Source of the DNA: Dioscorea cayenensis subsp. rotundata
Lineage: Eukaryota; Streptophyta; Magnoliopsida; Dioscoreales; Dioscoreaceae
NCBI RefSeq assembly: GCF_009730915.1
Contig: NC_052489.1
Span: 23,119,916 to 23,183,915 of the forward strand
Direction: 5' to 3'
Length of the DNA stretch: 64,000 bases
Shown here piece by piece: positions 33,641 through 46,600 of this stretch. Under the pieces are notes generated by a model. That model saw only the letters and a list, made by a program, of their open reading frames with translations. It was not told the DNA's origin and did not search any database. The first letter of the stretch is position 1. Each line of letters starts with the position of its first letter. The translations under genes and the position numbers were made by a program.

Positions 33641-35060
33641 CACCATCCATATATGCCAATATCTACCTCATTAATATCTATTAGGCATTTATCACAGGAC
33701 CAGGGTGCAATAATAAGCAAATTAAATAAGCTTTACCATGTCCCTCAAAGTTTCAAACATCTTATATCAACAAGTGAAAATTTCAAAATCAATGTACTTT
33801 TCATTTAAGTAAATTTAGAGGGTCTATGTGAAAAAAGAAATTATCTAGAACCGTATGTTGCTTTCGTTGTTGAACTTTCCATTACTGAATACATCATTAA
33901 CCACAAAAAGACAAACAATGGAAATTCACACCAAGCAATTGCTGTATAGTGTATAGTCAACTTCCATGATAATTTTGGCCAGGTTTAGATTTTTCATTAT
34001 TTACTTCTATAAGATCCACTGACCAAATGAAGACAAGGAAAGAAAGTCAAATGTTAAAATATCTACATAAGAGCAGAGGGGGAAAAATCTACAAGACCAT
34101 AGAGTCTTTCTCATACCAATCCATTTACAAATAGCTAGCATCCTTATAACTATAACATGACTAGTGTACAGTACCTAGAACAAGCACCAAAAGCCACCAA
34201 AGCAAAGTAGCAAACACAAGAAAATAAATCAACAAGAATGCAGGCAGTCTGGACCATTACCCTTGGAAGGCACCGAGAACATTGCGCCAAGAAGATCACT
34301 CGGGGCAATGAGAAAAACATCCAGATCTCCCAAAGCCACACTCACTGCAGCTCCAGATGCTAACACAGTGGAATACAGCTCTTCAGTGTCGCATTGTTTT
34401 TTTAATCTGTTAAATCATCTCATTAATACTTGTCGGCTTCGCTCTTCCTATGTACTTAAGCTTATAGGATGAGTCTAAGCCAAACTAACATCTTGTGGAC
34501 TGGGAAAGAAAATATTATTATGCATGCTCTGTATATCTTTGGCAAGTGTCTTCCAAACAATTAGCAGACAACTATGTAATGTGCTGATGTTTCCTGAAGT
34601 GAAGCTTGGGATGCAGACCGGCAAAACCAGACCAAAAGCCAGTTCTGAGGAGGTAACAAGAGATAATTTAGATCATAATGAAGCTAAAAAGTAAGAACCT
34701 TTAATTCGAGTATATGAACAAGGTTGATGTATCAGTAATCTTGATTGGATGATGTTTTCAGAGGGTATTCCCTTAGGCTAGTGATAATCTTCGAGGAGTC
34801 TACTAAGTTGAGGTTGGCTCTGGCTATAGCTTTTACTTAATTGTGTGTGCTTCTTGATGTATAAACTTGCTTGTATTCCAGTCTCGTGCAAGTGCAAAGG
34901 CCAAGATAAATAAATTCTGCTTCACTTCAACAATCCGGAAATCATAATATATGCAACCACAAATGTTAATATTTTGAATAAATTATGCTTGGTATGCAAT
35001 AATACCACTACGAAGACTGAAGTTTACCATGTTTACCTCCATGTACAATAGCTCTATGTA
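33641..35060. other. Downstream flank of aspartate kinase, with an exon-like segment
   Basis: Mostly AT-rich. About 34240-34410 is GC-richer and open on both strands. On the minus strand it reads as a coding-like peptide with LASGAAVSVALGD and FLIAPSDLLGAMF; I do not recognise it and cannot link it to exons with certainty. The part next to 35060 is probably the 3' UTR of aspartate kinase. Confidence 0.4.
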
Positions 35061-38000
35061 TCATTGGTTTTCCACTGGGACAAATGGCAAACCATTCTGA
35101 AGACCAGCATCAAATTCGGACAAGAGATCGTTCGCAAAGAAGGCTGAATGGAGAGCTCTGACACATTTTCTTGCTTCACTATCATGTACAACCAATGAGA
35201 TGTTCACCTGCCATCCGAGATGTTAATGCATAGCAGGATTATAAATGAGGAAATCCCTAGCATTATGAAAGAGTAAAGGTACCTTTGATGCCCCTTGAGA
35301 GATCATCTGTACATTAACCCCATTCTTCCGAAGAACATTAAAAACCTGCCATCATGCACACATTGTTACGGATTTAAAGGCAAACACAATAGCATCTTTA
35401 AGACAGTTTCCTCCTAGAGAGACTGAAGCAGACTGAAGCAGACCTTTTCTAGGATCAATGAAGAGCGTTCAACATTTCCAATCAGTGATATTATTGATTT
35501 GTTCCGAAGAAGACGAACCACAGCAATTTTCTCGAGTTCTTCAACCATGTGATCAAGTTCCTATTCAATCAGAAAAAGAAAAATGCTCATTGATCAAGTC
35601 TTCAGAGGCTATTAAGCATGAAAGAAAGCATAATGCAGCCACATGATCACAATATGTGCAAATGTCTATAATGCTATTTCTTAAGGGTTGATTAATGCAA
35701 GGGCATGGCACTGATAAATTCTATGTTTCCTGTTAAATGCTTGCCTGCTGAATTAAATCTCTGGTCCAAAGTTTTGATGGATCTAATGTCAAAGATATAC
35801 TGACTTCACTCGTAGCCACAGAATCAACAGAGATGCCCAAGTCTTCAAAAATGGAAAAAACCTGTATTTTAAATACAAGTTACAGATGAACAAAGTACAA
35901 CAAAAATTCAAAAGAGGTAATAAGAACCGGAGATCTTACCTTTGCTAAGAAACCATATTGACCAAGCATTCGAGTGCTCACAATATCCAACATTGTGATG
36001 TTTGATTTCAAAACTATGCTGGTTAGCACAGCCTGAATTACATACAAATATCAAGTTCATTTCACTAATGTCCACCCTTCCAACTAAGAAGTTTGCGAAA
36101 AGCAAACACAGAATTAAGAAAAAGCTGCAAACCTTGCTCAAATCCCTTTCCTTAGTGATGAGGGTACCTGGAGCTTGGGGATTGTATGAATTTTTCACCC
36201 TAACTGGTATATCAGCTTCCCTAGCAGGTCTCATTGACTGGGGATGCAAAACCTGCACAAGAACCATGGGCGAACTCATCATTAATGACACACAAACAAT
36301 CGAAAACAACAACATTCTAAATCCACCACATAATTCAGCCTGAATTACTAAAACTCAAATTTTTTATTTAATAATTAGGTGATGTTCAAATGGTGTGTCT
36401 GCAAAGCAGTTATAATCATTAGCAGTTGCATTACGGGAGAACTCACATGAATGACACATCCATTTTAGTAAAAAAACAAAGTCGATACTTATGCCATATT
36501 AAATAGCTTGGGCATAAGAAAACAAAGACTTGTTTGCCCTCACAGAAATTTCTCTAACCACCAGCAAGCATATTCAGCACATAGAAGACCTCACATAAAA
36601 GCTGACCTGTGCACCAAAATATGCAAGTTCTGCTGCTTCTTCAAATGTCAAGTATGGGACAGGCTCTGCTTTGGGATGAATATTGGGATCACAAGTTAAA
36701 ACACCATCAACATCCTTCCAAACCTGCAATGGAAGAGAACATTTCTTGCAATCATAACAGTTTGCAGAAAGGGCCTATTTAAGTTTCATTTCAAGAAACT
36801 GCACTAAAACCTTCGAAAGAGGCCTTTGTTGTTATTATTATTTGAACCCTTAGGGTGAATTTGGACCTGGAAAGAAAAGTCCAAGTGGGAGCAAGATAAC
36901 TTTGAGGTAATTGGATGTAAAAAATGACCCTAAGAGGCTCAAAACATCCTCAAAGTCCTATCATACCACCAACATCACTACAGAAAGGAGACAAAGATTT
37001 CAGAAATCTCCAATAACTAAAACCTTCAAAAATACAAGACCAGGTTATATGATCACATTTAAAACAGCTTGAGTCACTCATTTTAATTAAAATACTTATA
37101 AAATTCTAAATGTTTGGTAAGCTGTATATTTAATGGTGGAAGCTATTTTCAAGCCAGATTTAGCTAAAGAGTAGGTCACTGAAATAGTTAGAGCCTGGTG
37201 CCTAGGGTTAATATGGTGTCATAAGCTCATTTTTATATTATTATTTTTGTGTTAAAATTTTTTACTAATAAAATTGGCATATAAACAGGTTAATAAACAA
37301 AAATAATATCAAATATTATCATAATATGTTCAATAGAAGACGACAAAAGGTTTATATGCAAGTGAAAGATATCCCAATTTCTCTCTATGAATGTACTTCT
37401 GAACTAACCTGTATCTCACGTAAGCCCAATGCTTTACCAATAGCTGTTGCTGTCAAGTCACTACCACCCCTCCCTAAGGTAGTCACAGCACGTGATTTCC
37501 ATCCCTGTCATTTGTGCATCATATGGCAATGAATTCAGGTTTTTTGATTGTGAAAAGACTCACCCATGCTAGAAAAGTAGACAGAATATCACCTTTCCAA
37601 GAAAACCTGTGACAACAGGCATTGCAGGATCACTAGTCCAATCACTATGCAACTTCTTTGCCACAGCAGGGTATGTTGCTTCCAAGATGTCAGCGTTTGT
37701 AAAATCATCTGTGGTTATAAAACCAATATCAAATGCATCGTACTGCAAAATTTAAAGAAATCAAATTAGTTATAATGATAACTCAAGCCAGTAAGCTGTA
37801 ATGAGGAAGCAGAAAGTAAACCAGCAAAAGTTGAACCACGGTGATATCGCATCTAGGAAGAAATCAAAAAGAAACTTTGGCATTCCATTATAGCACAACC
37901 AGCACTATTTTGTGGCCTATGCATAAATCAAAGACAAGAGTAAAAGCCAAGTAGGTAGAATTATACAATCACAATATATGATGCTGCTATTGTTACAAGA

Positions 38001-41000
38001 AATGACATAGTTTCATAAAAATCCATCCAACATAGACAAGGCTTCCGCAAATGGAACTATAACTTCCAATCGAGAAAATGCTCTAAAATAACATTAGCAC
38101 CAGTCTTACAAATCCATAAATTCAGCTCTAAAGAAAATTTTCAACATGAAGCATTCATGAAATATATTTCACCCACAACATTCAACAAAAATTCCATCTT
38201 TTAAACACCATTACATTTACACGATCCATCTTCATGTCAGATTTATGAGTATAAATGGATATAACTAGATAGAGAAATCTATATGTTGACATCATGATTT
38301 TTACCTATTTGCTCAATATTATTCACTATCTAAAGTTCTATTTAACCTCAACTAGGACTATATACCTTACCCCGTGCACATAAAAAATTTGTTTCAGAAC
38401 ACACGAATCATTAATTTTCACTTACATCTTCAGAATATAAATTACAGAAATTATAATACAACACACACGTAGCATTTTACTAAATCCTTCTTGGTGAACA
38501 ATGTTACAAAGACCCTACCTGCCGCGCTTTAGAACCAATTGTGTTCATGTATGCTGCAAAAATTCTTGTAGACATGCATTCCCCAAATGAAACTAGATAG
38601 TCTCTTGTACGAAGCGTCAGCTCTTTCATCATGGCAATGCCTTTTAACAGCTGTTCTAGATCATTCAACATAACTGCAAAGTTCAGAAAGTTTCTATCAT
38701 AAAGAGACCATTTGCAAATGTGTCAGATTAATAATGACACCAAATAAAGATCAAATCAAACTATATCAAAAGAATCCCCTCACATTCAAATATAGAACTT
38801 AGGTAGCCTAAAATGCTCTAGGAGAACTAACTACAAAGATCAATGGCAAAAAACATGTTCTTAACGAAAACACTTAAATTGAGTCACGGAATATTTTTGT
38901 TTCTTACTAATACCAATTGCAATCCAATTCTCTCTTATTATTTACATCCAGTGGACTCATATCAATTCTTATTAGTTATTATTAATGATACTTCTTACAA
39001 TTAGGATTTCCTTATCATCACCTAACTGGTTTTGACAATATTAACTATCAGATACAAACCAATCATATTATCTAAACTAGATTCAACATAAAAACTTAAG
39101 CTAATAGAATGAGAAACACAAACTTATATGTTCAAATCCATGTTTACCAATTTAACCTATGTAGAACTATTAATTACTTTAATATGGGATTCCGGGTTAG
39201 ATGCAAACCAATCATATTATCTAAACTACATTCAATACAAAAGCTTAAGCTTATAAAATGAGAAACACAAACTTATATGTTCAAATCCATATTTACCAAA
39301 ATAACCAATCTGGAACTATTAATTATTTTAATGTGGGATACCAGATTCGATGCAAACCAATCATATCATATAGACTTAATCCAACTCTAAAGCTTAAGCT
39401 TGTAGGATAAGAGACCTAAGCTTATATATTTATAACCATATTAACCAAATTAATTGATGTTGCACTTTAGTTACCCTAACAACAACCAATCCATCACTAA
39501 TGTCATCAATTGCCCTAATGTAACATGGACGAGATTCTTTTTCTAAAACTCAAGGCATGTCATCACTAGGTACATAATCATATACTTTTGATAAATCAAC
39601 AAACACCATATAGGAACCTTATTTAATGAGAAAGATAGTCTCCATTCTAGATTTTCTCTGAATTTCATTAAACAAAACATGATTCATATTTCAAAATAGT
39701 TAGCAGATCACATGCCACACTTATCCTAATGAACAAAGTATTCTTCCATCACATGTGTTACTAGCCTGCATAATATAGTTAAACATAATAATCAGCCACT
39801 TAGCTACAAAGATCTTCAAAATTTGAGAGGGCTTTCACCAGAAGATAGAGATCCTCCACATAGCCTCACTCACCTTTGAAATATAAATACTTCAAGCACT
39901 TCCATGGTTTTCTATCCAACAAGAATGGTAAGTTCTCTTACTTATATATCAGATTTTTCATTATATCGCTTGTTAAATAATGCCACTATCTTTCTAAAAT
40001 ATATCATCTTTAACCAAAATATTTTGAGATCCGCCATAAATAAAATTTACCAACTTCATCTCCACGGTTTTCTATTCTACAATTCTATTGTCTTTAGCCT
40101 AGTCAGCTCGATATCAACCTAAAAATTTGATGCAAATCAGAAAACAAACCAAGGAATCCCTGCAAAATCAGGTCATGCCGTACCTCAATAGCAACCTAAA
40201 AGTTTAATGCAAAACATAAAATAAACCAAGGAATGCCTACAAATTTTGGTCAAGGAATTGCACACAACTTTATTTCTCCCACTTGCGGACAAACTTCCAT
40301 TGAAACATAACAAAATACAAAAAGCAACACGTACTCACAGGATATAACAGAAATCATAGAACTATCAAGCCCAAGTTCTTCTGCTGTTCTGCAAAAAGAA
40401 ATCAAACAACAAATCAAAACAACCACCGCAGTATAACAATTTGAGGACAAATACAGCACAAGATCCTATTACCTAAGATGCAAATCCTTTATAAAGTTCA
40501 ACTCTTCGATGGCAGATGCATGTGATACACCACAACAAACAGCTTTTTCTCCAGCCTAAATCACAAGCGATAGCTAAACATCTTGCATATAAAATCAAAC
40601 AAAGTTTAGTTGATCAACACTACATACAACCAAGAGCTTGTTGGTTGTCCTCCCCATGGCAGAGAGGACAATCACTGGCCTCTCCTCAGGAAAACTAAGA
40701 ATCAGGTCTGCAACCTCCCTCATTCTCTCAGCTGAAGCCACTGATGATCCCCCAAACTTCATGACAATGCTCAAAAGATTGGTATCGTCATCAGAATCCA
40801 ACCCTGACATCTCATCATCCTCCACATTCTGATCCACAATAGCATTTACTCTTCTCTGGCAACGCTCCTTCAAACCCTTTATCCCCCAATTCTCCTCCTT
40901 CCTCTTCTTGCAAAGAAATTGACGGCATGAATCAAATCTCTTCTTCTTCTTCTTCAAAGAATTTCGCAAAGAAATAGGATGAATTAGTGAATTCATCGAA

Positions 41001-41041
41001 GCAGCATGAGATCGAGCTACAGATTGGGCGGCCATTGCCAT
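35061..41041 (-). CDS. AK: Monofunctional aspartate kinase, plastid (13 exons)
   Basis: Catalyses phosphorylation of aspartate, the first step to Lys, Thr, Met and Ile. Exons on the minus strand: 41041-40631, 40555-40473, 40388-40339, 38673-38519, 37742-37593, 37504-37409, 36723-36607, 36252-36133, 36032-35940, 35861-35745, 35560-35444, 35345-35283, 35207-35061; 1719 bp, 572 residues, normal for plant AK. A Ser/Lys-rich N-terminus (about 1-85) looks like a plastid transit peptide. The kinase domain starts with VMKFGGSS (residues 94-100) and has the TTLGRGGSD nucleotide-binding loop in exon 6. The C-terminal third holds two ACT regulatory domains ([36 protein letters not shown]). No homoserine dehydrogenase follows, so it is the monofunctional, typically Lys-inhibited type. 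The intron after exon 10 has a GC donor. Confidence 0.95.
39054..39430. repeat. Tandem 150-bp repeat in aspartate kinase intron 3
   Basis: A unit starting CAAACCAATCATATTAT recurs at about 39054, 39204 and 39353 (period about 150 bp), with a shared middle part CTTAAGCTTATAAAATGAG and AAACTTATATGTTCAAATCC. The third unit is diverged. The words recall LTR/TRIM-type sequence, but no ends are visible. Confidence 0.8.
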
Positions 41042-42300
41042 GATCTACGACCAGTCCAAAACCCTAATTCACAATATCAGCAAGTGAGCAAGTGCTAGAA
41101 AATGGATCTTGGCAATTTGCTCTACTAGTATTTTTTTTTTCTTCTTTTTTTTTCAATTCAAATCTAAATTTTGGTTTGTTTTTCTGTGTTTTGTGTAAGA
41201 AAAGGACTTTTTTTTGGTGATGGAGCCATTATTCTTTTTAAATTTCAAATAAAAGGAATGCATACTTGTATAAAATTATTTTTTTTTACATAAACTAAAA
41301 TTATTATTGGACTCTTATTTTTTTATATTTCTTCACCGATGAATTCATTCTAAACTCAAAGAACTCCGGTAAGTTTGCACTTGGCTAGCGAGCTTGTTGA
41401 GGTGTAGACACCAACAAGTTTACCTAGAATTAAATATTTTAAAAAATAAATATTAATTTTTAAGAAAGATTTTTTTTTTTTGGTATTTAAAAAAAAAAGT
41501 TTTTAGATATAAACAAACTTGTAAAAATTCGAGAGCCTCTTGTTTTTATTTTTTTTTTATTTTTTTTATTTTTTAAAGTAGCAAGCATCTTGAAATTTAA
41601 AAACTTACATATTATCATTTATTTATTTATTTATTTATTTTTTACATTACACAGTTAACATTTTCATTTAAGATTAATAGTTAGGGAAATGTACTAATGT
41701 GGGATGTATCCGTAAATTTAACAACATCATGCTCTCACTTTGCGTAGGTTCCATACGCAAATGATCCAATATAAATAGATCATGATGTGAATAAATTTTT
41801 TAATTTTTTAATTTAACATAATTCTCCTACAAAAAATAGAATATATATATATATATAATATAAACTATAATGTAATTTAGTTTCAAGGTAAGTCGGTATC
41901 CCTTGTCCCTTGATGGCAAGACTTGAAGAACCTTTGTTGGGGCACTAAAATAAAGAATGTGGACCATTTAATCAACTGGATTTCATCTTGATAATCAGGA
42001 ATTTTATTTTTACAGCTAAAATATGGTGCCAATTGAAAAGGACAAGAAAGAATTTCTTCAGGATAATTATTTAAAAAAAAATACACAAGAATGATACTTA
42101 TAAAATGAGCATTGAAATTATGAAAAGTTAATTGGCAAAATGCATAAAACATAAAACTACAAGTTGGAATATATTAGTGCCCATCACAGTCTACAACTTG
42201 AACCATTTCCTTTTCATCTGAGACAAGTTGAAACAACAGGATCAACAAAATGGCTTGTAATATGTTTGTGCAAACTTGCATCATCCATTGATACACACTT
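41042..42300. other. Promoter side of aspartate kinase and 3' flank of the bHLH gene
   Basis: Poly-T and poly-A runs, ATTT repeats near 41615 and a TA run near 41845. No coding sequence recognised. The 5' UTR of aspartate kinase lies just above 41041; the 3' UTR of the bHLH gene lies just below 42301. Confidence 0.5.
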
Positions 42301-44964
42301 TTACTGCACTAAACTTTGCAGGCCTGCAGACTGAGAGAGCACTGCTTTGATATCTTCTGGTAGGACTCCAGTTCCATTATTGCATTGCTGATAAGAAGGC
42401 AAGAAGAAAAAAAAAACATGTTCAGCGATAGAATAAGTATTGAGAGAAATTTAGGTGAAGATTGTAGCAAAGGAAGACTACCTCGGCTCGGAGAACATCC
42501 ATAGCAAAACCATTGAAGCAGCTGATTACTGCTTGCTGAATGTCAAGACCTAGACCATCAAGAGCCCTCATCGTTGAAAGAAGCAGACCTGGTCTGCAAG
42601 CACAAAACATGTGGATGTTGACGGCTCCGCCTTCCTGCATCTTGACTTCAACCTACATGAACAAACTGTAGATGATAAAGAAGCAGCTTGGTTTTCAAAC
42701 AGTTGGCGGTGAATATCTCTTTACTAACATGAGAGTAGATTCTATTTTGCACGGTAACTAACAAATACATGAAGAGCAATGTAAAATTAGACTGAAACTA
42801 AGATCAAAGATCAGACTGAGATTAAGGCTGAATGAAATAACCGTGGCGGGTAGGCTGTTTGAACTTGGCAAAGGACTTGAGCATAATTCCTCCTTAACAA
42901 GGCATGGCAACGTTGGCGGCGTGGGTGTCAAAGGGTGAAAACTAGGTATAGATGTGGGAGGCAGAGAAGAATTGGGAGGTATTGAGTCAAGCTCATTTTG
43001 AAGGTCATTGATCCTCTGCAAAAGTTCCTTCAGGTACTCAATGGCATCGCCCAGAATAGAGGCTCTGTCCATCTGTCAAAAAGGAGAATTTACCACACAT
43101 GTAAAACACTATAAAGAAAGAAATACAATCTATAGATCTACCAGATCAAAATGATCGATGAAGCAAGTAGTTGTTGTGTTGATAATTTGTCCTACAACTT
43201 TCATCCTTCTTCATCAGAATTTGAATGAAGAAAAGGATGTGTACAAGCAATTGGTTTCTTTTGTCTGCCTCTCAGCTCTGTTCCTTCATTTTACCACAGT
43301 CCAAAGAGGCCATGAAACAAATTGAAGTAATAAAAGAATACTGCCAGACTATGAGTCTTGATGCCTGAAATTGTTATCTAACCTAGATGGTAATTAAAAT
43401 CATAAAGGAATACATGGGATGGCAAATTTTAAATATTATTTAAATTGGTTCAAATCTACATGCAGATAGCAGACTAAACATGCTAATTATCTTTTCTACA
43501 TATAATCTAAACATGTTGCCAATGCAAATGATGAGGAAAAGAAAAGAAAAGAACATGCCTTCTGTATTTTATTCCCATCTCTTATATTTAGTCCAAAGTG
43601 CCATAAAGGACTTTTTTAACCATTCAAACTACACAATACATCATTAAGTCAATCAGGCAACCAAAAAAAATGCTTTCCTTCTTTAATTTCCATCCTCCAA
43701 TTCACTCTAAAATAAACAAACAACAATCTATATATCTAAAATCTACACAACCAAAACTAGCAAATTCAAACTGTCACAAAGAACTTCACAAGCTATTCAA
43801 ACTACATAGTTCATCACTAAATCAATCAAACAAAATACAAATAAAAATAAATGCTTTCCTTCTTTTATTTCCATCTTATTTTTAACTCTAAAGCAAACAA
43901 ACAACACCATAAATCCCCAATCTACACAACTAGAACTAGTGAATTCAAAGTGTCACAAAGAACTTCACAAGATATTCAAAAGATACAATGCCTCAGTAAA
44001 TCAACCTAACAAATGCAAACCAAGGGAAAAGAAAGTACTCTCCTCCATTGTTTCCAATTTTTTCATTTACTCTTAAAAGTAAACAAACAGCGCTCTATAA
44101 ATCTATCTATAATTCACAGCACTAGAACCAGTGAAATTCAAAATCTCAACAAAGAACCTCACAAGTTATTGAAACAATAGAATGCATTACTGAGTCAATC
44201 AAGAAAAATGCAAAAATCAAACTTTGTCATACCTTGCTGATCTTGGGCACCACAGATCGGAGCATGTAGAGACGGTCGTTGAGCTTCTTCCTTCGCCTCC
44301 GTTCGGCCATTAAATTCTTCGCAGGTTGTCCTTTCGTCTTGCCCTTCCCCTCCTTCACTTCACCACCTCCATGCACTGCGACATTATTCCCGCCATTGCT
44401 GTTCCTCCTCTCGTCCTCTGAATCCCAATTCACTCCTGAACCATTCCCACTCCCTTCCTCCTCCTCACTCCTCTTCACTCCATGCACCGCCGCTCGCTTC
44501 TGAAACAAAGTCGGTTGCGCGCCCACTGGCGGGGAAACATCAAGTGGCCTCAAAACCTTAGCCCTACTGAAAACTGGGGTGTTCTCGAAGACAATCGGGT
44601 TGGAAAACGGCGATTTGGAGCTCAAATCGAAGACGGGGGCCGGGGCATCGAAGGAGAGCTCGAAGCCAGGGTCGAAAGAGATGGGTTTGTTGACGAAAGA
44701 GGAGGAATCGGTGGGAAAGGCGAGATCTTGGTGAGACTGCAGGCCCTGGAAACGGCCGGAAGGGCACTGGTCGGCGCCAGCGTCGGAGGAGAAGTACCAG
44801 GATGGATCTTCGAGCATGGATTTGAAGGAAGGAAGCCCGCCGAGATCGGGATCATCCTCTGAAGGGCCGGCCTCAGCTCTCGGCTGCCACGAAGGCCCGG
44901 CGCCGTCGCCGGCGCCGACCTCGGCTTCTTCAATCCAAGAGGAGCCATTGAAGTGAGAGAGCAT
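42301..44964 (-). CDS. ICE1-like: ICE1/SCREAM-type bHLH transcription factor (4 exons)
   Basis: Exons on the minus strand: 44964-44233, 43072-42842, 42652-42482, 42387-42301; 406 residues. Family signatures in order: [10 protein letters not shown] (residues 150-159, the KRAAM-type motif hit by the scrm-D/ice2-type dominant allele in Arabidopsis); a bHLH domain (about 214-275) with [15 protein letters not shown], and the exon 1/2 joint between KISK and MDRAS as in other ICE genes; a PCLVKEELC segment with a SUMO consensus around Lys304, equivalent to the SIZ1 site of AtICE1; and a C-terminal ACT-like domain ([34 protein letters not shown]). The expected roles are cold-response (CBF) activation and stomatal lineage progression with SPCH/MUTE/FAMA partners, in the nucleus. 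The exon 2 donor (GTTATT) is weak, but the frame is continuous. Confidence 0.93.
43623..44215. repeat. Tandem 170-190 bp repeat filling bHLH intron 1
   Basis: Three full units and one partial, starting near 43623, 43796, 43976 and 44167. Each contains a TTCAAACTACA-like start, ATGCTTTCCTTCTTT, TTTCCATC, AAACAAACAA, CACAACTAGAACTAG and GTCACAAAGAACTTCACAAG. Diverged by point changes and small indels. Confidence 0.85.
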
Positions 44965-44993
44965 TTTGGTGCTTCAGTGGAGCACTGCCAAAG

Positions 44994-44997
<4 letters not shown>

Positions 44998-45032
<35 letters not shown>
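44998..45032. repeat. GA microsatellite upstream of the bHLH start
   Basis: About 17 GA units 35-70 bp upstream of the ICE1-like ATG, in the probable 5' UTR or core promoter (CT repeat on the coding strand). Confidence 0.9.
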
Positions 45033-45037
<5 letters not shown>

Positions 45038-46343
45038 AGAATTATAGAAAAATTAAGTTTATGAAATAAATTATAAAAATAAATAAATAAATAAATTTTA
45101 TGAGAAAAAAAATTTTAGTATATCAACCACAGTTTTCATTCATTGGCACCGAATTTTTTTGCATTAGCTATTCATTAAGTGAGTGTGAGGGAGACGAATT
45201 TTAATTTTAATTTGTATGAGTGAATGACATAAGTTTCATAAAAACTAAATTTCTGCTTTCATAAATCATACTTTATCCATATTTATAATAATAATAATAA
45301 TAATGATTTTAAAAAAAATGGAAATAATCTAATAAATATATGTTTTAGTCTTTGCTCTAAACTAACAACTAAATTTCTCTTTTGATTTTTCAATTTGTTA
45401 TAACACATAATCTGTCTGAAATTTTTCTAATTTTTTTTATAAATTTGTAGTAAATAAAATTATTAAAAATAAAAAAAATAATGGGATGGGGGAGGAAACT
45501 AATAAGAAAAAAAAAAGTAAATGAAAAATATTAAAACATATGTGTGTTTAAGGTTGATATTTATTTAATTATTAGTTGATTATAAAAAAGTTAATGATCC
45601 CTGGTGGAAGGGGCAAAGTACGCAAAAGGGACAGGAGGAGAGATTGCAGTGTTAAGGAGGAGGAATAAATTGGAGCAAAAGAAGGGCATTGACCCGTTTG
45701 GTTTCTCGTGATTGATCTAACTCATATCCAGAAATCCAGCTAAAAAAAGGTCATTTCCCTTTCATTAGTGTCCCTGCATACAAAGACAAAAGTATACAGC
45801 CATGGACAAGTATGGACAAAATTCATTCATCCACTTGTTTTTAATCTTTGGTGAAAGTTAAATCACTTTTGTCAATATATTATTTTTTTTTTACTCCTTT
45901 GCTTCATGTAAAAAAAAACATATAGTTTATGGTATTTAAGCTATTTTATGTTTTATTTATTCTCCCTTTATATCAAAAATTGAGATTTAACTCAGTGGTT
46001 CAAAAAATATATATACAGACACTTATAGTAAGGGAAAAAAAAATTTAAAAAGAAACAAGAAGCCATAGAGCCTAATTGATATGATTGATCAATGAAGATT
46101 AAATCGCAAAGATTTTGATCATTTAAATAAATTATTTTAAACTAACTTCTTGCATATGCAAAAACCCTTTGATAAAAAAATATATACTTTTTATAAAGCT
46201 TCCAGTATCTCATCTCGAAAACTGATATGTCAAAGATCAAAAACAATAAAAAAAAAATGAGTAAACAATCTAAATATTCCCTTATTTTTTCGTGTGTTTT
46301 AATTTCAATCATCCCACATTAAAAAGTTATGATTCGGGCATAC
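45033..46343. other. Intergenic, AT-rich
   Basis: Upstream flank of the bHLH gene. Contains AAT repeats near 45290. No genes or element ends seen. Confidence 0.5.
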
Positions 46344-46540
46344 GCCATGCGTAGAGGTGGGCACGGGTCGTCGTGAAAACCGCCCACGGCTCACATCGAC
46401 CATGAATCGTAGATGGGCGGTTCACGGGTTGGGGTTTTTCCCAACCCGTGACTGGCAGGGTCAAAAACTCCGGTTCGGGCGTGGCCGGGTCAAACTCGGT
46501 TAATATTATTGTTTTTTTAAATACTAAGATTTGTTGGTCA

Positions 46541-46600
46541 TGGGATTTGAACCCACGATCTCGAACTCGGATAACAAAAAAACTCAACCACTGAAGCTAC
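46541..46600 (-). other. tRNA-like module (A and B box) in the hAT left arm
   Basis: On the minus strand, TAGCTTCAGTGGTTGAG (46599-46583) resembles a Pol III A box and GGTTCAAATCC (46553-46543) a B box, about 30 bp apart, as in a tRNA gene or SINE head. It has no complete cloverleaf that I can confirm. Confidence 0.55.

Noticed and set aside
44482-44862. Plus-strand 126-codon frame opposite ICE1-like exon 1
   Set aside because: Antisense of a GC-rich exon with no recognisable motif of its own.
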